In this document: positions 36,999 through 45,673 of the stretch, piece by piece
Layout: each line of letters opens with the position of its first letter
How positions within the stretch are numbered: the first letter of the stretch is position 1
NCBI RefSeq assembly: GCF_014899185.1
Contig: NZ_CP045201.1
Location: 3,387,501 to 3,451,500, forward strand
DNA length: 64,000 nucleotides
Reading direction: 5' to 3'
From: Pseudooceanicola spongiae
GTDB taxonomy: Bacteria; Pseudomonadota; Alphaproteobacteria; Rhodobacterales; Rhodobacteraceae
Notes under the pieces: generated by a model
Told to the model about the DNA's origin: nothing
The model's input: only the letters and a program-made list of their open reading frames with translations
Databases searched by the model: none
Translations under genes and position numbers: made by a program

Positions 36999-37685
36999 AT
37001 GCCACAAATGAAAAAGATACTGCTGGTCGATGATGATGATGACCTGCGCGAGGCGCTGAGCGAGCAATTGGTGATGACCGAAGATTTCGATGTCTTCGAG
37101 GCGTCAACCGGTGCCGGTGCCATGCAGAAGGTCAAGGAAGGCTTGTTCGATCTGGTGATTCTGGACGTTGGCCTGCCGGATACCGATGGCCGCGAGCTGT
37201 GCCGTTTGATGCGCAAGCAGGGCGTGAAGAGCCCGGTGCTGATGCTGACGGGGCACGATTCGGATGCCGATACCATCCTGGGTCTGGACTCCGGGGCGAA
37301 CGATTATGTCACCAAGCCGTTCAAGTTTCCTGTGCTGCTGGCCCGTATCCGCGCCCAGCTGCGTCAGCATGAACAGAGCGAAGACGCCGTCTTTCAGCTC
37401 GGGCCGTACAGCTTTCGCCCGTCCATGAAGGTGCTGGTGACCGAAGACGAGAAGAAGATTCGTCTGACGGAGAAGGAAACCAACATCCTGAAATATCTCT
37501 ATCGCTCAACTGACGGTGTGGTGGCACGCGACGTGCTGCTGCATGAGGTCTGGGGCTATAATGCAGGCGTGACGACACATACTTTGGAGACGCACATCTA
37601 TAGGTTGCGCCAAAAAATTGAGCCTGATCCCTCGAATGCACGGCTTTTGGTCACTGAAAGTGGCGGATATCGGCTGGTCGCGTAA
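36999..37685 (+). CDS. OmpR/PhoB-family response regulator (orphan)
   Basis: The 228-residue protein has an N-terminal receiver domain (DDDDD acidic patch near residue 10-14, phospho-acceptor Asp56 in LVILDVGLP, conserved Lys in YVTKPF) and a C-terminal winged-helix DNA-binding domain (RLTEKETNILKYLY, HTLETHIYRLRQKIE). No sensor kinase lies next to it. It may be a cell-envelope regulator of the CenR kind, but this is not proven. The start at 36999 was chosen because GGAGGG lies 7-8 bases upstream. Confidence 0.88.
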   Translation: MPQMKKILLVDDDDDLREALSEQLVMTEDFDVFEASTGAGAMQKVKEGLFDLVILDVGLPDTDGRELCRLMRKQGVKSPVLMLTGHDSDADTILGLDSGANDYVTKPFKFPVLLARIRAQLRQHEQSEDAVFQLGPYSFRPSMKVLVTEDEKKIRLTEKETNILKYLYRSTDGVVARDVLLHEVWGYNAGVTTHTLETHIYRLRQKIEPDPSNARLLVTESGGYRLVA

Positions 37686-37794
37686 GGTTTTCCTTACTTC
37701 CCAGTGGACTACGGGGAATGTATGTTTGTAGCATGTTCCTGTGGAACCACCCCGCACATATCCGGGTTTGATATGTACCTCCCTGTTGGACTTG
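37686..37794. other. 3' region of the response regulator gene
   Basis: About 110 bases between the stop and the terminator. No ORF of useful length or recognised RNA was seen. It contains TTGTAGCATGTTCCTGTGG and ATATCCGGGTTTGATATG, a short inverted motif. Could be a processed 3' UTR small RNA, but this is only a possibility. Confidence 0.3.
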
Positions 37795-37821
37795 CCCGGA
37801 CCTTTGGTCCGGGTTTTTTTT
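37795..37821 (+). terminator. Terminator of the response regulator gene
   Basis: CCCGGACC, loop TTT, GGTCCGGG, then eight T. Textbook intrinsic terminator. Confidence 0.95.
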
Positions 37822-38127
37822 GATCAATAGCCTTTATAGGCACATCCGGTGGCCTAGACGCGCGCCGCCACCAAGGCAGGCGGTCTCAAAATCCCGATGA
37901 CCTGCGCCTCAGCCGCCGCGTCACCCAGCCGGCCGTCCTGTGTCGCGCTGAGGGTGACCCCGGCGGGCGCGTTCAGACCGCGTGCGGCGTATGGCCTGCG
38001 GGCAGCGCGATCAGCCGTGCGAGGCTCAGCATGGGGCCTGTCATGAAACGGGTCGCTTTCCTTGCCTGGTGGCGGATGATACCCCGAAGACCAAGCGCCA
38101 CGACCCGAATAAGGCAAGTAAAACACC
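37822..38127. other. 306-base gap with a frame-broken minus-strand reading
   Basis: No intact gene was found between the terminator and xthA. On the minus strand two reading frames fit end to end: MTGPMLSLARLIALPAGHTP (from ATG 38044) and, one frame over, GLNAPAGVTLSATQDG and VIGILRPPALVAARV with a stop at 37854. A single frameshift would join them into one small protein of about 65 residues. It may be a decayed or sequencing-disrupted gene, or chance. Confidence 0.3.
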
Positions 38128-38916
38128 ATGTCATTTACCCTCGCCACCTGGAACATCAACTCGATCCGCCTGCGCGAAGCGCTGGTCTGTCAAATGCTGG
38201 AAAGCGCCGGGCCGGACGTTCTGTGCCTGCAGGAATGCAAAAGCCCGGTCGACCTGATCCCGATCGAACGCTTCCGCGAGCTGGGGTATGCCCATATGAT
38301 CGCCCGTGGCCAGAAGGGCTATAACGGCGTCGCCATCCTGTCGAAACTGCCGATCGAGGAGACGGGCGCTCAGGATTTCGCCGCGCTCGGCCATGCCCGC
38401 CATATCGCGGGGCGGCTGGAAAATGGCGTCACCATCCACAATTTCTACGTCCCCGCAGGCGGCGACAAGCCCGACCGCACGATCAACGACAAGTTCGGCC
38501 AAAAGCTCGATTACCTGACCGAGATGCGCGACTGGTTCCACGCAGAGCGCCCGGAAAAGGCGATCCTCGTCGGTGATCTGAACATCGCACCACGGCCCGA
38601 TGACGTCTGGGATCACAAGAAACTGCTCAAGATCGTCAGCCATACCCCTGTCGAGGTCGAGCATCTCGCGCAGGTGCAGGACGCAGGCGCCTGGGTCGAC
38701 ATCACCCGCCAAGACATCCCCGAGGGCAACCTGTTCAGCTGGTGGTCCTATCGCTCGCCCGACTGGGACGCTGCCGACAAGGGCCGCCGTCTCGATCACA
38801 TCTGGGCGACGCCGGATATCTCAGGCGCGGCGCATTCCAGCCGCGTGCTGCGCGATGTCCGCGGGTGGGAGCAGCCCTCCGACCACGCCCCGGTCCTGGC
38901 GACCTTCGATCTGTAA
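38128..38916 (+). CDS. xthA: Exodeoxyribonuclease III
   Basis: The 262-residue AP endonuclease has the EEP fold motifs ATWNINSIRLR, LCLQECK with metal Glu, GYNGVAIL, VGDLNIAP with its Asn/Asp, and RRLDHIW plus the catalytic QPSDHAPVLA at the C-terminus. It removes abasic sites and 3' blocks in base excision repair. No strong Shine-Dalgarno is seen before ATG 38128. It lies convergent with the transporter-like gene, with 27 bases between the stops. Confidence 0.95.
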   Translation: MSFTLATWNINSIRLREALVCQMLESAGPDVLCLQECKSPVDLIPIERFRELGYAHMIARGQKGYNGVAILSKLPIEETGAQDFAALGHARHIAGRLENGVTIHNFYVPAGGDKPDRTINDKFGQKLDYLTEMRDWFHAERPEKAILVGDLNIAPRPDDVWDHKKLLKIVSHTPVEVEHLAQVQDAGAWVDITRQDIPEGNLFSWWSYRSPDWDAADKGRRLDHIWATPDISGAAHSSRVLRDVRGWEQPSDHAPVLATFDL

Positions 38917-38943
38917 TGCGCAGGGGCGGGGGTCACCCCGCCT

Positions 38944-40362
38944 TCACACCCAGAGCAACACCCAAACCGACAGCACCACCGCGCAGATCACCGAGAAAAG
39001 CCCGTTCCAGCGCAGGCTGACATCGGCGGGCGTCACATCCCCCAGCCGCGCGATCAGCATGACCGAGGCCGTGAAGGGCGAGGTCACCCCCGCCAGCGCC
39101 CAGCCCGCCGTCAGCGCCAGTACCATGGGCGTCGGAGAAATCCCCAGAACTTCGGGCGCGGGCAGCAGCGGGCCAAACAGCGACACGAACAGGATCGGGT
39201 TCATCCCCACCTGACCGCCCAGCGGGATCAGCCAGACCGGCAGCAGCAACAGCACCCAGACCGGCACCGCAGACAGGTCCAGCCCGCTGGCCGCCACCAT
39301 CGGCGCCAGCAGAGCCCCCGCGCCACTGCCCAGAAACCCGGCCATGCTCAGCAGCACGATCTCACCGCGAAACGCCGGCAGCTCTCGGAACACAAACGCC
39401 CCGACATGGCCGCCGAGGTGGCGCGTGCGGGCCCCCACCGGCACGCCGATCAGCAGCCACAGCCCCGCCACCACCGGCACCACGCTCAGCACCGAAAGCG
39501 AGGCCGACTGCCCCGTCGTCACATGCAGCACCATCACCGGCACGGCGATCAGCAGCAGCAGCCACAGCACCGGCAACAGCACCCGCGCGTGATCGTCATG
39601 CGAGCGGTCGCGCACCGGAACACGCCCCGGCGCCAGCTTGCTCTTGTAGGCCTTGTCCAGCGCCCAGCCGATCCCCGTCAGCAGCGCCGCCGACCCCAGC
39701 GAGGGCACCAGAATCGCGCCCCAGCTCGCCCCCGGTACCACGCTGGTCGAAATCACGATGGCAAAGCTCAGCGGCGACCACATCAGGCTGGCGGCAAAGC
39801 CCCGGTGCACCGCCTGCAGCATCCGCCGCGTGCGGATCGCGCGCACCTCGGCGTCCGGCTCGCGCGCCGCGCTTGAGCGCGCCATGCTCCCCAGCAGCGA
39901 AATCGAGCCGTAGTTCAGCACCAGCGCAAAGGTTTGCCCGCCAAGCGCCAGCGCCGAATAGCGTCGCCCCGGAGGCTGTTGCGCCAGAAACACCGCCGCC
40001 CGCGTGATCGCCTCCGAAATCTCGGCCGTATGGCGCAGCGTCGCCAGCGCACAGAAGAACGCGAGGATGAAGCTCGCCCGTTCCAATGCGTGTCCCAGCA
40101 CCGCCGCCGCCTCTCCCGGGTCCGCGATCCAGGCGTAGGCTGCCAGCGCCAGCGCCAGCACGACGAAGATCTGGCGCGACCAGCGCACCTGAGGCGTCAG
40201 CAGGGCGATCGCCAGAACGGTGCCGCAATTGGCGATGGCGTCAAACCCCCACCAGCTGAACCAGCTGCGCAGAATGACAAAGACCACCACCGTGGCGAGC
40301 AACCCTCCCACCAGCTTTTGCGCCGTGGAAACAAGCTCTTGGTCGCTGGGGTCGTCGCGCAT
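38944..40362 (-). CDS. Polytopic membrane protein, putative ion/anion transporter
   Basis: A 472-residue protein with about 11-12 hydrophobic helices. Features include an even spread of membrane segments, the pair MWSPLSFAIVIST and IPLGGQVGMNPILFVSL, and TSPFTASVMLIARLGD at the C-terminus. The pattern resembles the ion-transporter superfamily (ArsB/CitM/NhaD fold), but no specific family was recognised and the substrate is unknown. No coupled soluble partner adjoins it. The start is at ATG 40362. Confidence 0.75.
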   Translation of the reverse strand: MRDDPSDQELVSTAQKLVGGLLATVVVFVILRSWFSWWGFDAIANCGTVLAIALLTPQVRWSRQIFVVLALALAAYAWIADPGEAAAVLGHALERASFILAFFCALATLRHTAEISEAITRAAVFLAQQPPGRRYSALALGGQTFALVLNYGSISLLGSMARSSAAREPDAEVRAIRTRRMLQAVHRGFAASLMWSPLSFAIVISTSVVPGASWGAILVPSLGSAALLTGIGWALDKAYKSKLAPGRVPVRDRSHDDHARVLLPVLWLLLLIAVPVMVLHVTTGQSASLSVLSVVPVVAGLWLLIGVPVGARTRHLGGHVGAFVFRELPAFRGEIVLLSMAGFLGSGAGALLAPMVAASGLDLSAVPVWVLLLLPVWLIPLGGQVGMNPILFVSLFGPLLPAPEVLGISPTPMVLALTAGWALAGVTSPFTASVMLIARLGDVTPADVSLRWNGLFSVICAVVLSVWVLLWV

Positions 40363-40536
40363 GGAGTCCCTTTCCGAGGCGTTTGAGCCCCAGATAGCCG
40401 CGGGCTTGGCGCAAACACAAGGTATGGCGGCCTTGCACGGCGCGCACCCCGCCGCGCGCGTCTAAATTCCCCGCACCGCCCTTGTGGGCACAGGCAAAGC
40501 GTTCCAACGTAGGGCCGGGGCAGGGAGGAGTGCAGC
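40363..40536. other. Divergent region upstream of the transporter-like gene
   Basis: About 170 bases with no convincing gene. Contains short GCCGCGC-type motifs and the start of a Shine-Dalgarno, GGGAGGAG, in front of the next candidate start. Confidence 0.3.
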
Positions 40537-40832
40537 ATGAGCGACGCAGACAAAGCCTGCTCATGGAGGAAGCCGGAGGCGATCTGAGTGCCTTTGCTGC
40601 GATGATCCCTATCATGTTGCGGCGCTTCCCCGCATGGACGGCTTATCTGGACGAGGTCAGTATAGCGGCGCCCGCAGGACCTCCGATCTCCCAAAACATC
40701 CGGGATCTGGAGGCCGTCAGTGACCAGCTGCATCAAACCGACTTTGTAGCCGACGCGCTGCTTGCGCTTGCCGCTCACTTCCCGAAGTGGCTCGGATGGC
40801 TGGGACCAGTTATCGCGGCCCTCGGGACATAA
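40537..40832 (+). pseudogene. Possible frameshifted small gene
   Basis: ATG 40537 has an excellent Shine-Dalgarno, GGGAGGAG, but this frame ends after 16 residues. A frame one base over starts at ATG 40563 and continues to 40832 as an 89-residue protein (MEEAGGDLSAFAAMIPIML, later LAAHFPKWLGWLGPVIAALG). Joining the two with a single base insertion gives MSDADK then LLMEEAGG. It could be a small gene broken by a frameshift, or a sequencing error. No family recognised. Confidence 0.35.
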
Positions 40833-40880
40833 ACAAACCCTCACCGCCCGCCCCGTTAACCTCCGCACCGGCTCCGAAAA

Positions 40881-40924
40881 CGACACCGACCGGATACCGA
40901 CGCGATACCGTTCAGATACCGACC
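40881..40924 (-). repeat. Four 11-bp phased repeats, locus 1
   Basis: The 7-base core GATACCG (GACACCG in the first) begins at 40882, 40893, 40904 and 40915, exactly 11 bases apart, so all lie on one DNA face. GTTAAC occurs on both sides, at about 40855 and 40936. The minus-strand reading is CGGTATC and matches the locus at 58528. It sits about 150 bases upstream of the cnoX-like gene. It is likely a protein binding site, unknown otherwise. Confidence 0.75.
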
Positions 40925-41017
40925 TCGCTTTTCGCCGTTAACTCAGTCACTTGCTCAAATCCTGCGGGCACGGCGGGGGCAGGTTAATCGAAGCGCAGTC
41001 TCGACCGCTCTGGCATC

Positions 41018-41046
41018 TTGGAAAACCGTCCCTCAAGGTGCATATA
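41018..41046 (+). promoter_or_regulatory. Candidate promoter of the CnoX-like gene
   Basis: TTGGAA, 17 bases, CATATA; the transcript would begin near 41053, about 23 bases upstream of ATG 41076. The extended CTTGGAA and CATATA also resemble alphaproteobacterial heat-shock (RpoH) promoters, which would fit a chaperone-like product. It is close to sigma-70 too, so the class is uncertain. Confidence 0.5.
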
Positions 41047-41075
41047 GAGGCCAAGCATTTGAAGGGAGTTCCGCC

Positions 41076-41993
41076 ATGATCGAGCTTGGAACCGGCACCA
41101 AGACCACCGCCCCCGCGGGCAACTATGTCAAAGACGTCAACGAGGCCAACTTCATGCAGGAGGTTGTCGAAGCCTCTCAGCAAGTGCCTGTGATCGTTGA
41201 CTTTTGGGCCCCGTGGTGTGGCCCCTGCAAGACCCTTGGTCCGCAGCTGGAAGAGGCCGTCAACGCACAGGGCGGCAAGGTCCTGATGGCCAAGATCAAC
41301 GTCGATGAAAATCAGGGCATCGCGGGTCAGATGCAGATCCAGTCGATCCCCACCGTCTATGCCTTTTTTGAAGGCAAACCGGTCGATGGATTTCAGGGTG
41401 CGATCTCTGGCTCCGAGGTGAAAGCCTTCGTTGAAAAGCTGGCGAAGATGGCCCCCGAAGAAGACGACGGTCTTGGTCAAGCAATTGAAGCGGCTGAGGA
41501 AATGCTGACTGAGGGCGCGGCCGAAGACGCCGCCCAGACCTTTGAGGCAATCCTGCAGGAAGATCCCAACAGCGTCGCCGCCTACTCTGGTCTGGTGCGG
41601 TCGCACCTTGCCCTCGGCGATGTCGATCAGGCCGAAGCCGTGCTGAACGGCGCCCCTGCCGAGATCTCGACCGCGCCGGAACTTGAGGCCGCCCACGCCC
41701 AGATCGAGCTCGCCAAACAGGCTGCCAACGCCGGCCCGGTGGCCGAGCTTGCCGCGCAGGTCGAAGCCGACCCGACCGACCACCAGGCGCGCTTCGACCT
41801 CGCCCTCGCGCTGCATGCCGCAGGGCAGGTGCAGGAGGCCGTGGATCAGCTGCTGGAACTGTTCCGCCGTGACCGCGAGTGGAACGAAGGTGCTGCAAAG
41901 GCTCAGCTTTTCACGATTTTTGAAGCGCTGAAGCCGCAGGACCCGATTGCTCTGAACGGACGTCGCAAGCTCAGCTCGTTGATTTTCGCTTGA
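41076..41993 (+). CDS. cnoX: Chaperedoxin CnoX/YbbN-like (thioredoxin-TPR) protein
   Basis: The 305-residue protein has an N-terminal thioredoxin domain with active-site WCGPCK (about residues 46-51) and a C-terminal alpha-helical TPR-like region rich in Ala/Glu (about 130-305). It matches the CnoX (YbbN) group, which holds unfolding proteins and protects Cys residues. This one keeps WCGPC, so it may be a redox-active form. ATG 41076 has GAAGGGAG upstream. It leads a short plus-strand group with the Lon-domain gene and trm112-like gene. Confidence 0.9.
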   Translation: MIELGTGTKTTAPAGNYVKDVNEANFMQEVVEASQQVPVIVDFWAPWCGPCKTLGPQLEEAVNAQGGKVLMAKINVDENQGIAGQMQIQSIPTVYAFFEGKPVDGFQGAISGSEVKAFVEKLAKMAPEEDDGLGQAIEAAEEMLTEGAAEDAAQTFEAILQEDPNSVAAYSGLVRSHLALGDVDQAEAVLNGAPAEISTAPELEAAHAQIELAKQAANAGPVAELAAQVEADPTDHQARFDLALALHAAGQVQEAVDQLLELFRRDREWNEGAAKAQLFTIFEALKPQDPIALNGRRKLSSLIFA

Positions 41994-42035
41994 TCGGGTC
42001 TTTCCCGGCGCGGCTTGTGGCCTAGAGTCCTTGGC

Positions 42036-42680
42036 ATGATACAGCCCGCAGATCTGCCCGACGTCATCCCGATTTTTCCCTTGCCCGGCGCGCTCTTGCT
42101 GCCCCGGGCAAGGCTGCCGCTGCACCTGTTTGAGCCGCGCTACCTCGCCATGTTCGAGGAATGTCTGAAAACGCCGCACCGTCTGATCGGCATGGTGCAG
42201 CCCAACGAGGTGCCCGGTCGCCCCGGCACCGGCCTGCAACAGATCGGTTGCGCCGGCCGCCTGACGCAGTTCTCGGAAACCGAGGACGGGCGCTACATGA
42301 TCACCCTGACCGGCATCTCGCGCTTTCGCGTGGGCGAGGATGTCACCGGCTTTACCCCCTATCGCCGCTTCCGGATCGACTGGAACGGCTTCGATATCGA
42401 CATGGGCGAGAGCGAGCTGGATCCCGGCTTTGCTCGCCGCAGCTTCATGGATCTTCTGTCGCGCTATTTCGAACATCAGGGCCTGTCGACGGACTGGGAT
42501 ACGCTGAAGGATGCGGATGATGAGCTTCTCATCAACTCCTTGTCTATGCTGCTGAATTTCGACCCCGAAGAGAAACAGGCGCTGCTTGAGGCGCCGTCCT
42601 TGCAAACCCGTCGCGAAACGCTGGTGACCCTGCTGGAATACGCTCTGCGCGGCGGCGACGGACAGGAGATGATCCAATGA
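42036..42680 (+). CDS. Lon N-terminal substrate-binding domain protein
   Basis: The 214-residue protein has only the LON N-terminal domain ([51 protein letters not shown]), without ATPase or protease domains. In alphaproteobacteria this stand-alone domain is common; it may bind or deliver substrates to proteases, but a function is not established. ATG 42036 starts the conserved region. The next gene overlaps by four bases (ATGA). Confidence 0.9.
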   Translation: MIQPADLPDVIPIFPLPGALLLPRARLPLHLFEPRYLAMFEECLKTPHRLIGMVQPNEVPGRPGTGLQQIGCAGRLTQFSETEDGRYMITLTGISRFRVGEDVTGFTPYRRFRIDWNGFDIDMGESELDPGFARRSFMDLLSRYFEHQGLSTDWDTLKDADDELLINSLSMLLNFDPEEKQALLEAPSLQTRRETLVTLLEYALRGGDGQEMIQ

Positions 42681-42883
42681 CCGACCTCGAAGAGACCCAA
42701 GCCCAGCTGTTCGACCGCCGTATGCTCGAGGCGCTGGTCTGCCCGCAGACCCACGCCACCCTGCGCTATGATGCCGAGCGTCAGGAGCTGATTTCGGAAG
42801 CTGCGCATCTGGCGTTCCCGATCCGCAACGGCATCCCGATCATGCTGGTGGACGAGGCCCGCGACCTGCGGGCCGCGGACTAA
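42677..42883 (+). CDS. Trm112/UPF0434 family small protein
   Basis: The 68-residue protein matches the UPF0434/Trm112-like family ([35 protein letters not shown]). Family members bind methyltransferase partners; this short bacterial form usually has a single Cys near the start, as here. It overlaps the Lon-domain gene by four bases and ends one base before the UbiH-type gene on the other strand. Confidence 0.9.
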   Translation: MTDLEETQAQLFDRRMLEALVCPQTHATLRYDAERQELISEAAHLAFPIRNGIPIMLVDEARDLRAAD

Positions 42884-42884
42884 G

Positions 42885-44099
42885 TCAGCGCATCAGCTCT
42901 GGCAGGTCGCCGGTCAGCCCGGCGGCCTCACGTATAAAGCCACGCCGCAGTTTCGGCAGTGCGCCAACCGCGCCGAGGCCAAGGTCTCGACCCAACCGCA
43001 AAATCGGATTATCGTTTGAAAACAGTCGGTTGGTTAGGTCCGTCGCCATGGCGAGCGTGGCCGTATCGAAACGCCGCCACTCCTGATACCGCTCCAGCAC
43101 ATCCAGCGCGCCGATGTCTTCGCCGCGCATATGTGCCTCGCTCAGCACCTGCGCCAGAGCTGCGACATCGCGCAGACCGGCGTTCAGCCCCTGACCGGCA
43201 ATCGGGTGCATCCCATGCGCCGCATCGCCGACCAGCGCCAGCCGCAGGCCCGAAAACCGCTCGCAGACCGACAGGCCGAGGGGGTAGGTAAAGCGTTTGC
43301 CCGCAAGGGAAATCTTGCCCAGAAAATCACCGAACTGGGGCCGCAGGGCCTCAAGATATTCGTCATCCGACAAGGCGTGGATGGCGGCGGCATTGGCGCT
43401 CGTCTCGCTCCACACGATCGAGGAGACATTGCCCTTGAGAGGCAGGATCGCCAGCGGCCCGGCAGGCATGAAGAACTGATGCGCGACGCCGTGGTGCGGT
43501 TTTTCATGGGCAATCGCACAGACCAGTGCCGTTTGCCCATAACCCCAGCCGCGCCGCTTGATGCGGGCGCGCAGGGCGGTGCCACTGGCGCGCCCGTCGC
43601 TGCCGATCAGCACGCGGCCCCGCAGGGCGCGCCCCGAGGCCAGCGTGACTTCGGCGTGTTGTGCGGTGATCTCTTGCGCGGTGACTGTCTCGCCACTCAC
43701 CTGTGTAATCAACGGGTTGGCAGCGACGGCGTCGAGCAGGGCGCGGCGCAGGTGGCGGTCCTCGACCATGTGGCCCATCGGGCCTTCCTCGATCTCGGCG
43801 TGATCGAAGTGCAGGAAAAAAGGCGCGCCGCCTTGCCCTGCGTGACCGTCGGACACCTTGATGTCGAGCATCGGTTGCGCGTGCTCGGCAACGGCGTCCC
43901 AGACCCCGAGCGCGCGCAGCAGCCGCACGGAGGCGAGCGCCAGCGAATAGGAGCGACCGTCAAAATCGCTCTGGCTGCGGGCACTTAGGGGCAGGGCGTC
44001 GATCACGGTTGCGCTCAGCCCGGCACGGGCAGCGGCAAGCGCAAGCGCCGGGCCATTCAGCCCGCCACCGACGATGAGAAGATCGCTATCATGTTCCAT
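42885..44099 (-). CDS. UbiH/Coq6-type FAD-dependent hydroxylase
   Basis: The 404-residue flavoprotein has the FAD motif LLIVGGGLNGPALALAAAR, the DG motif region VLIGSDGRAS (about residue 160) and GDAAHGMHPIAGQGLNAGLRD (about 280), typical of the UbiH/UbiI/Coq6 ubiquinone hydroxylases. It hydroxylates the aromatic ring in ubiquinone synthesis. ATG 44099 is used; ATG 44135 with a nearby AAAGG is a possible longer start. It is divergent from the amidase gene. Confidence 0.9.
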   Translation of the reverse strand: MEHDSDLLIVGGGLNGPALALAAARAGLSATVIDALPLSARSQSDFDGRSYSLALASVRLLRALGVWDAVAEHAQPMLDIKVSDGHAGQGGAPFFLHFDHAEIEEGPMGHMVEDRHLRRALLDAVAANPLITQVSGETVTAQEITAQHAEVTLASGRALRGRVLIGSDGRASGTALRARIKRRGWGYGQTALVCAIAHEKPHHGVAHQFFMPAGPLAILPLKGNVSSIVWSETSANAAAIHALSDDEYLEALRPQFGDFLGKISLAGKRFTYPLGLSVCERFSGLRLALVGDAAHGMHPIAGQGLNAGLRDVAALAQVLSEAHMRGEDIGALDVLERYQEWRRFDTATLAMATDLTNRLFSNDNPILRLGRDLGLGAVGALPKLRRGFIREAAGLTGDLPELMR

Positions 44100-44217
44100 G
44101 GCCCTCAATATGAGGGGGCGGGCGGGATTGTCCATGTGCCTTTCCGACGCTAGCCTCGCCACAAATGGAAACTCAGCGCGGAGCGGCTCTTCGCGCGACA
44201 AGGGCAGGTGCTTGAGC

Positions 44218-45552
44218 ATGGGCAATCGGGATTGGCTGAACTGGCGGGCGTCGGATTTGGGGGCGGCAATCGGGCAGGGGGCGATCGACCCCGTTGCGCT
44301 GACGCAGGTCTACCTTGATGCCATCGACGGTCATGAGTACCGCGACCGCATCTATGCCCGCGTGACCCATGACCGCGCACTGGCCGAGGCGGGGGCGGCC
44401 GCAAAACGCGCGCAGAACGGCACGCGCCGGCATGCTTTGGACGGTGTGCCGGTCAGCTGGAAGGACCTGTTCGATTCGGCAGGCGTTGCGACGGAGGCAG
44501 GCTCGGCTTTGCTGAAGGGGCACACGCCTCAGGCTGATGCGCGCGTTTTGGCCAATGCGACCCAGGCGGGCCTCGTCTGTCTGGGCAAGACGCACATGTC
44601 AGAGCTGGCGTTTTCCGGCATCGGCATCAACCCGGTGACGGCAACTCCGCCGAACGTCAACGATCCGGCGTTGGCGCCGGGGGGGTCGTCTTCGGGGGCA
44701 GCCACGTCGGTCGCTTTCGGTCTGGCGGCGGCGGCCATTGGCTCTGACACCGGCGGCTCGGTGCGTATCCCTGCGGCCTGGAACGATATTGTCGGCTTCA
44801 AGACGACCTCGGGGCGGATCAGCCTCGATGGGGTTCAGCCGCTGTGCAAGCGGTTCGACACCATCGGCCCGCTCTGCCGGTCCGTCGCGGACGCAGTGCT
44901 GCTGCTGTCGGCGCTGGAGGGCAAACCCGCCGCAGATCTGGCGGGCGCCAGCCTGCGTGGCCTGCGCATCGGGGTGCTGGAGACGGAGGTGCTGACCGAC
45001 ATCCGCCCCGAGCCTCTCGCCGCGTTCGAGGAGGCCAAGGCGCGTCTGGCCGACGCCGGGGCGGAGCTGGTGCCGGTACGCTCGGCCGCACTGGAGCGCG
45101 CCTCGCCTCTCGCGGCGTACCTCTATGCGTCTGAGGCCTACGGGCTGTGGGCGGATGTCATCGAGGCCAACCCCGACGTCATGTTCCCTCAGATCCTTGA
45201 GCGCTTCCGCGCCGGGGCCAAGGTCTCGGCCCCCACATATGTCGCCTCGTGGGAGAAACTGTTCGCCGCGCGCAAGGAATGGAATGACCAGATGGGCGGC
45301 TTTGACGCGGTGATCTGCCCGACCGCGCCGATCCTGCCGCCGAATGTTGAGCGGATGTTGACGGATGACGCCTATTACGTCTCCGAAAACCTGCTGGCGC
45401 TGCGCAATACCCGGGTTGGCAACATGATGGATCTGCCTGCCGTGAGCTTGCCGACAGGGCACAAAAGCTGCGGCATCACACTGATGGGCAAGCCGATGCA
45501 GGAGGAGGCGCTGGCCCGTGTCGCCGTCGCCGCCGAGGCCGCATTGTCCTGA
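44218..45552 (+). CDS. Amidase-signature family protein
   Basis: The 444-residue protein carries the amidase signature: catalytic Lys in VSWKDLFDSAG (about residue 82), GGSSSGAATSVAFGLA (about 157-172) with the cis-Ser and nucleophile Ser in IGSDTGGSVRIPA. It could be an indole-acetamide, 6-aminohexanoate or other amidase; GatA is unlikely because gatC/gatB are absent. The start at 44218 follows GGCAGGTG. Downstream is the aminotransferase gene with 121 bases between. Confidence 0.88.
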   Translation: MGNRDWLNWRASDLGAAIGQGAIDPVALTQVYLDAIDGHEYRDRIYARVTHDRALAEAGAAAKRAQNGTRRHALDGVPVSWKDLFDSAGVATEAGSALLKGHTPQADARVLANATQAGLVCLGKTHMSELAFSGIGINPVTATPPNVNDPALAPGGSSSGAATSVAFGLAAAAIGSDTGGSVRIPAAWNDIVGFKTTSGRISLDGVQPLCKRFDTIGPLCRSVADAVLLLSALEGKPAADLAGASLRGLRIGVLETEVLTDIRPEPLAAFEEAKARLADAGAELVPVRSAALERASPLAAYLYASEAYGLWADVIEANPDVMFPQILERFRAGAKVSAPTYVASWEKLFAARKEWNDQMGGFDAVICPTAPILPPNVERMLTDDAYYVSENLLALRNTRVGNMMDLPAVSLPTGHKSCGITLMGKPMQEEALARVAVAAEAALS

Positions 45553-45673
45553 GGCCACAGGGCTGTGTCTTTCCGGCCATGACACAGCCATGCCACTGGA
45601 CGGCTTGGGCATTTCTGCGCTAGTCTGCTGTCAAACGGGGCGAAACGATCCCGTATTCAGAGGCAGTTTCCAT

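Noticed and set aside
37686-37794. tRNA gene
   Set aside because: No acceptor-stem pairing or T-loop motif; I did not find any tRNA in the window.
40881-40924. CRISPR array
   Set aside because: The repeats are 11 bases with no spacers and no cas genes.
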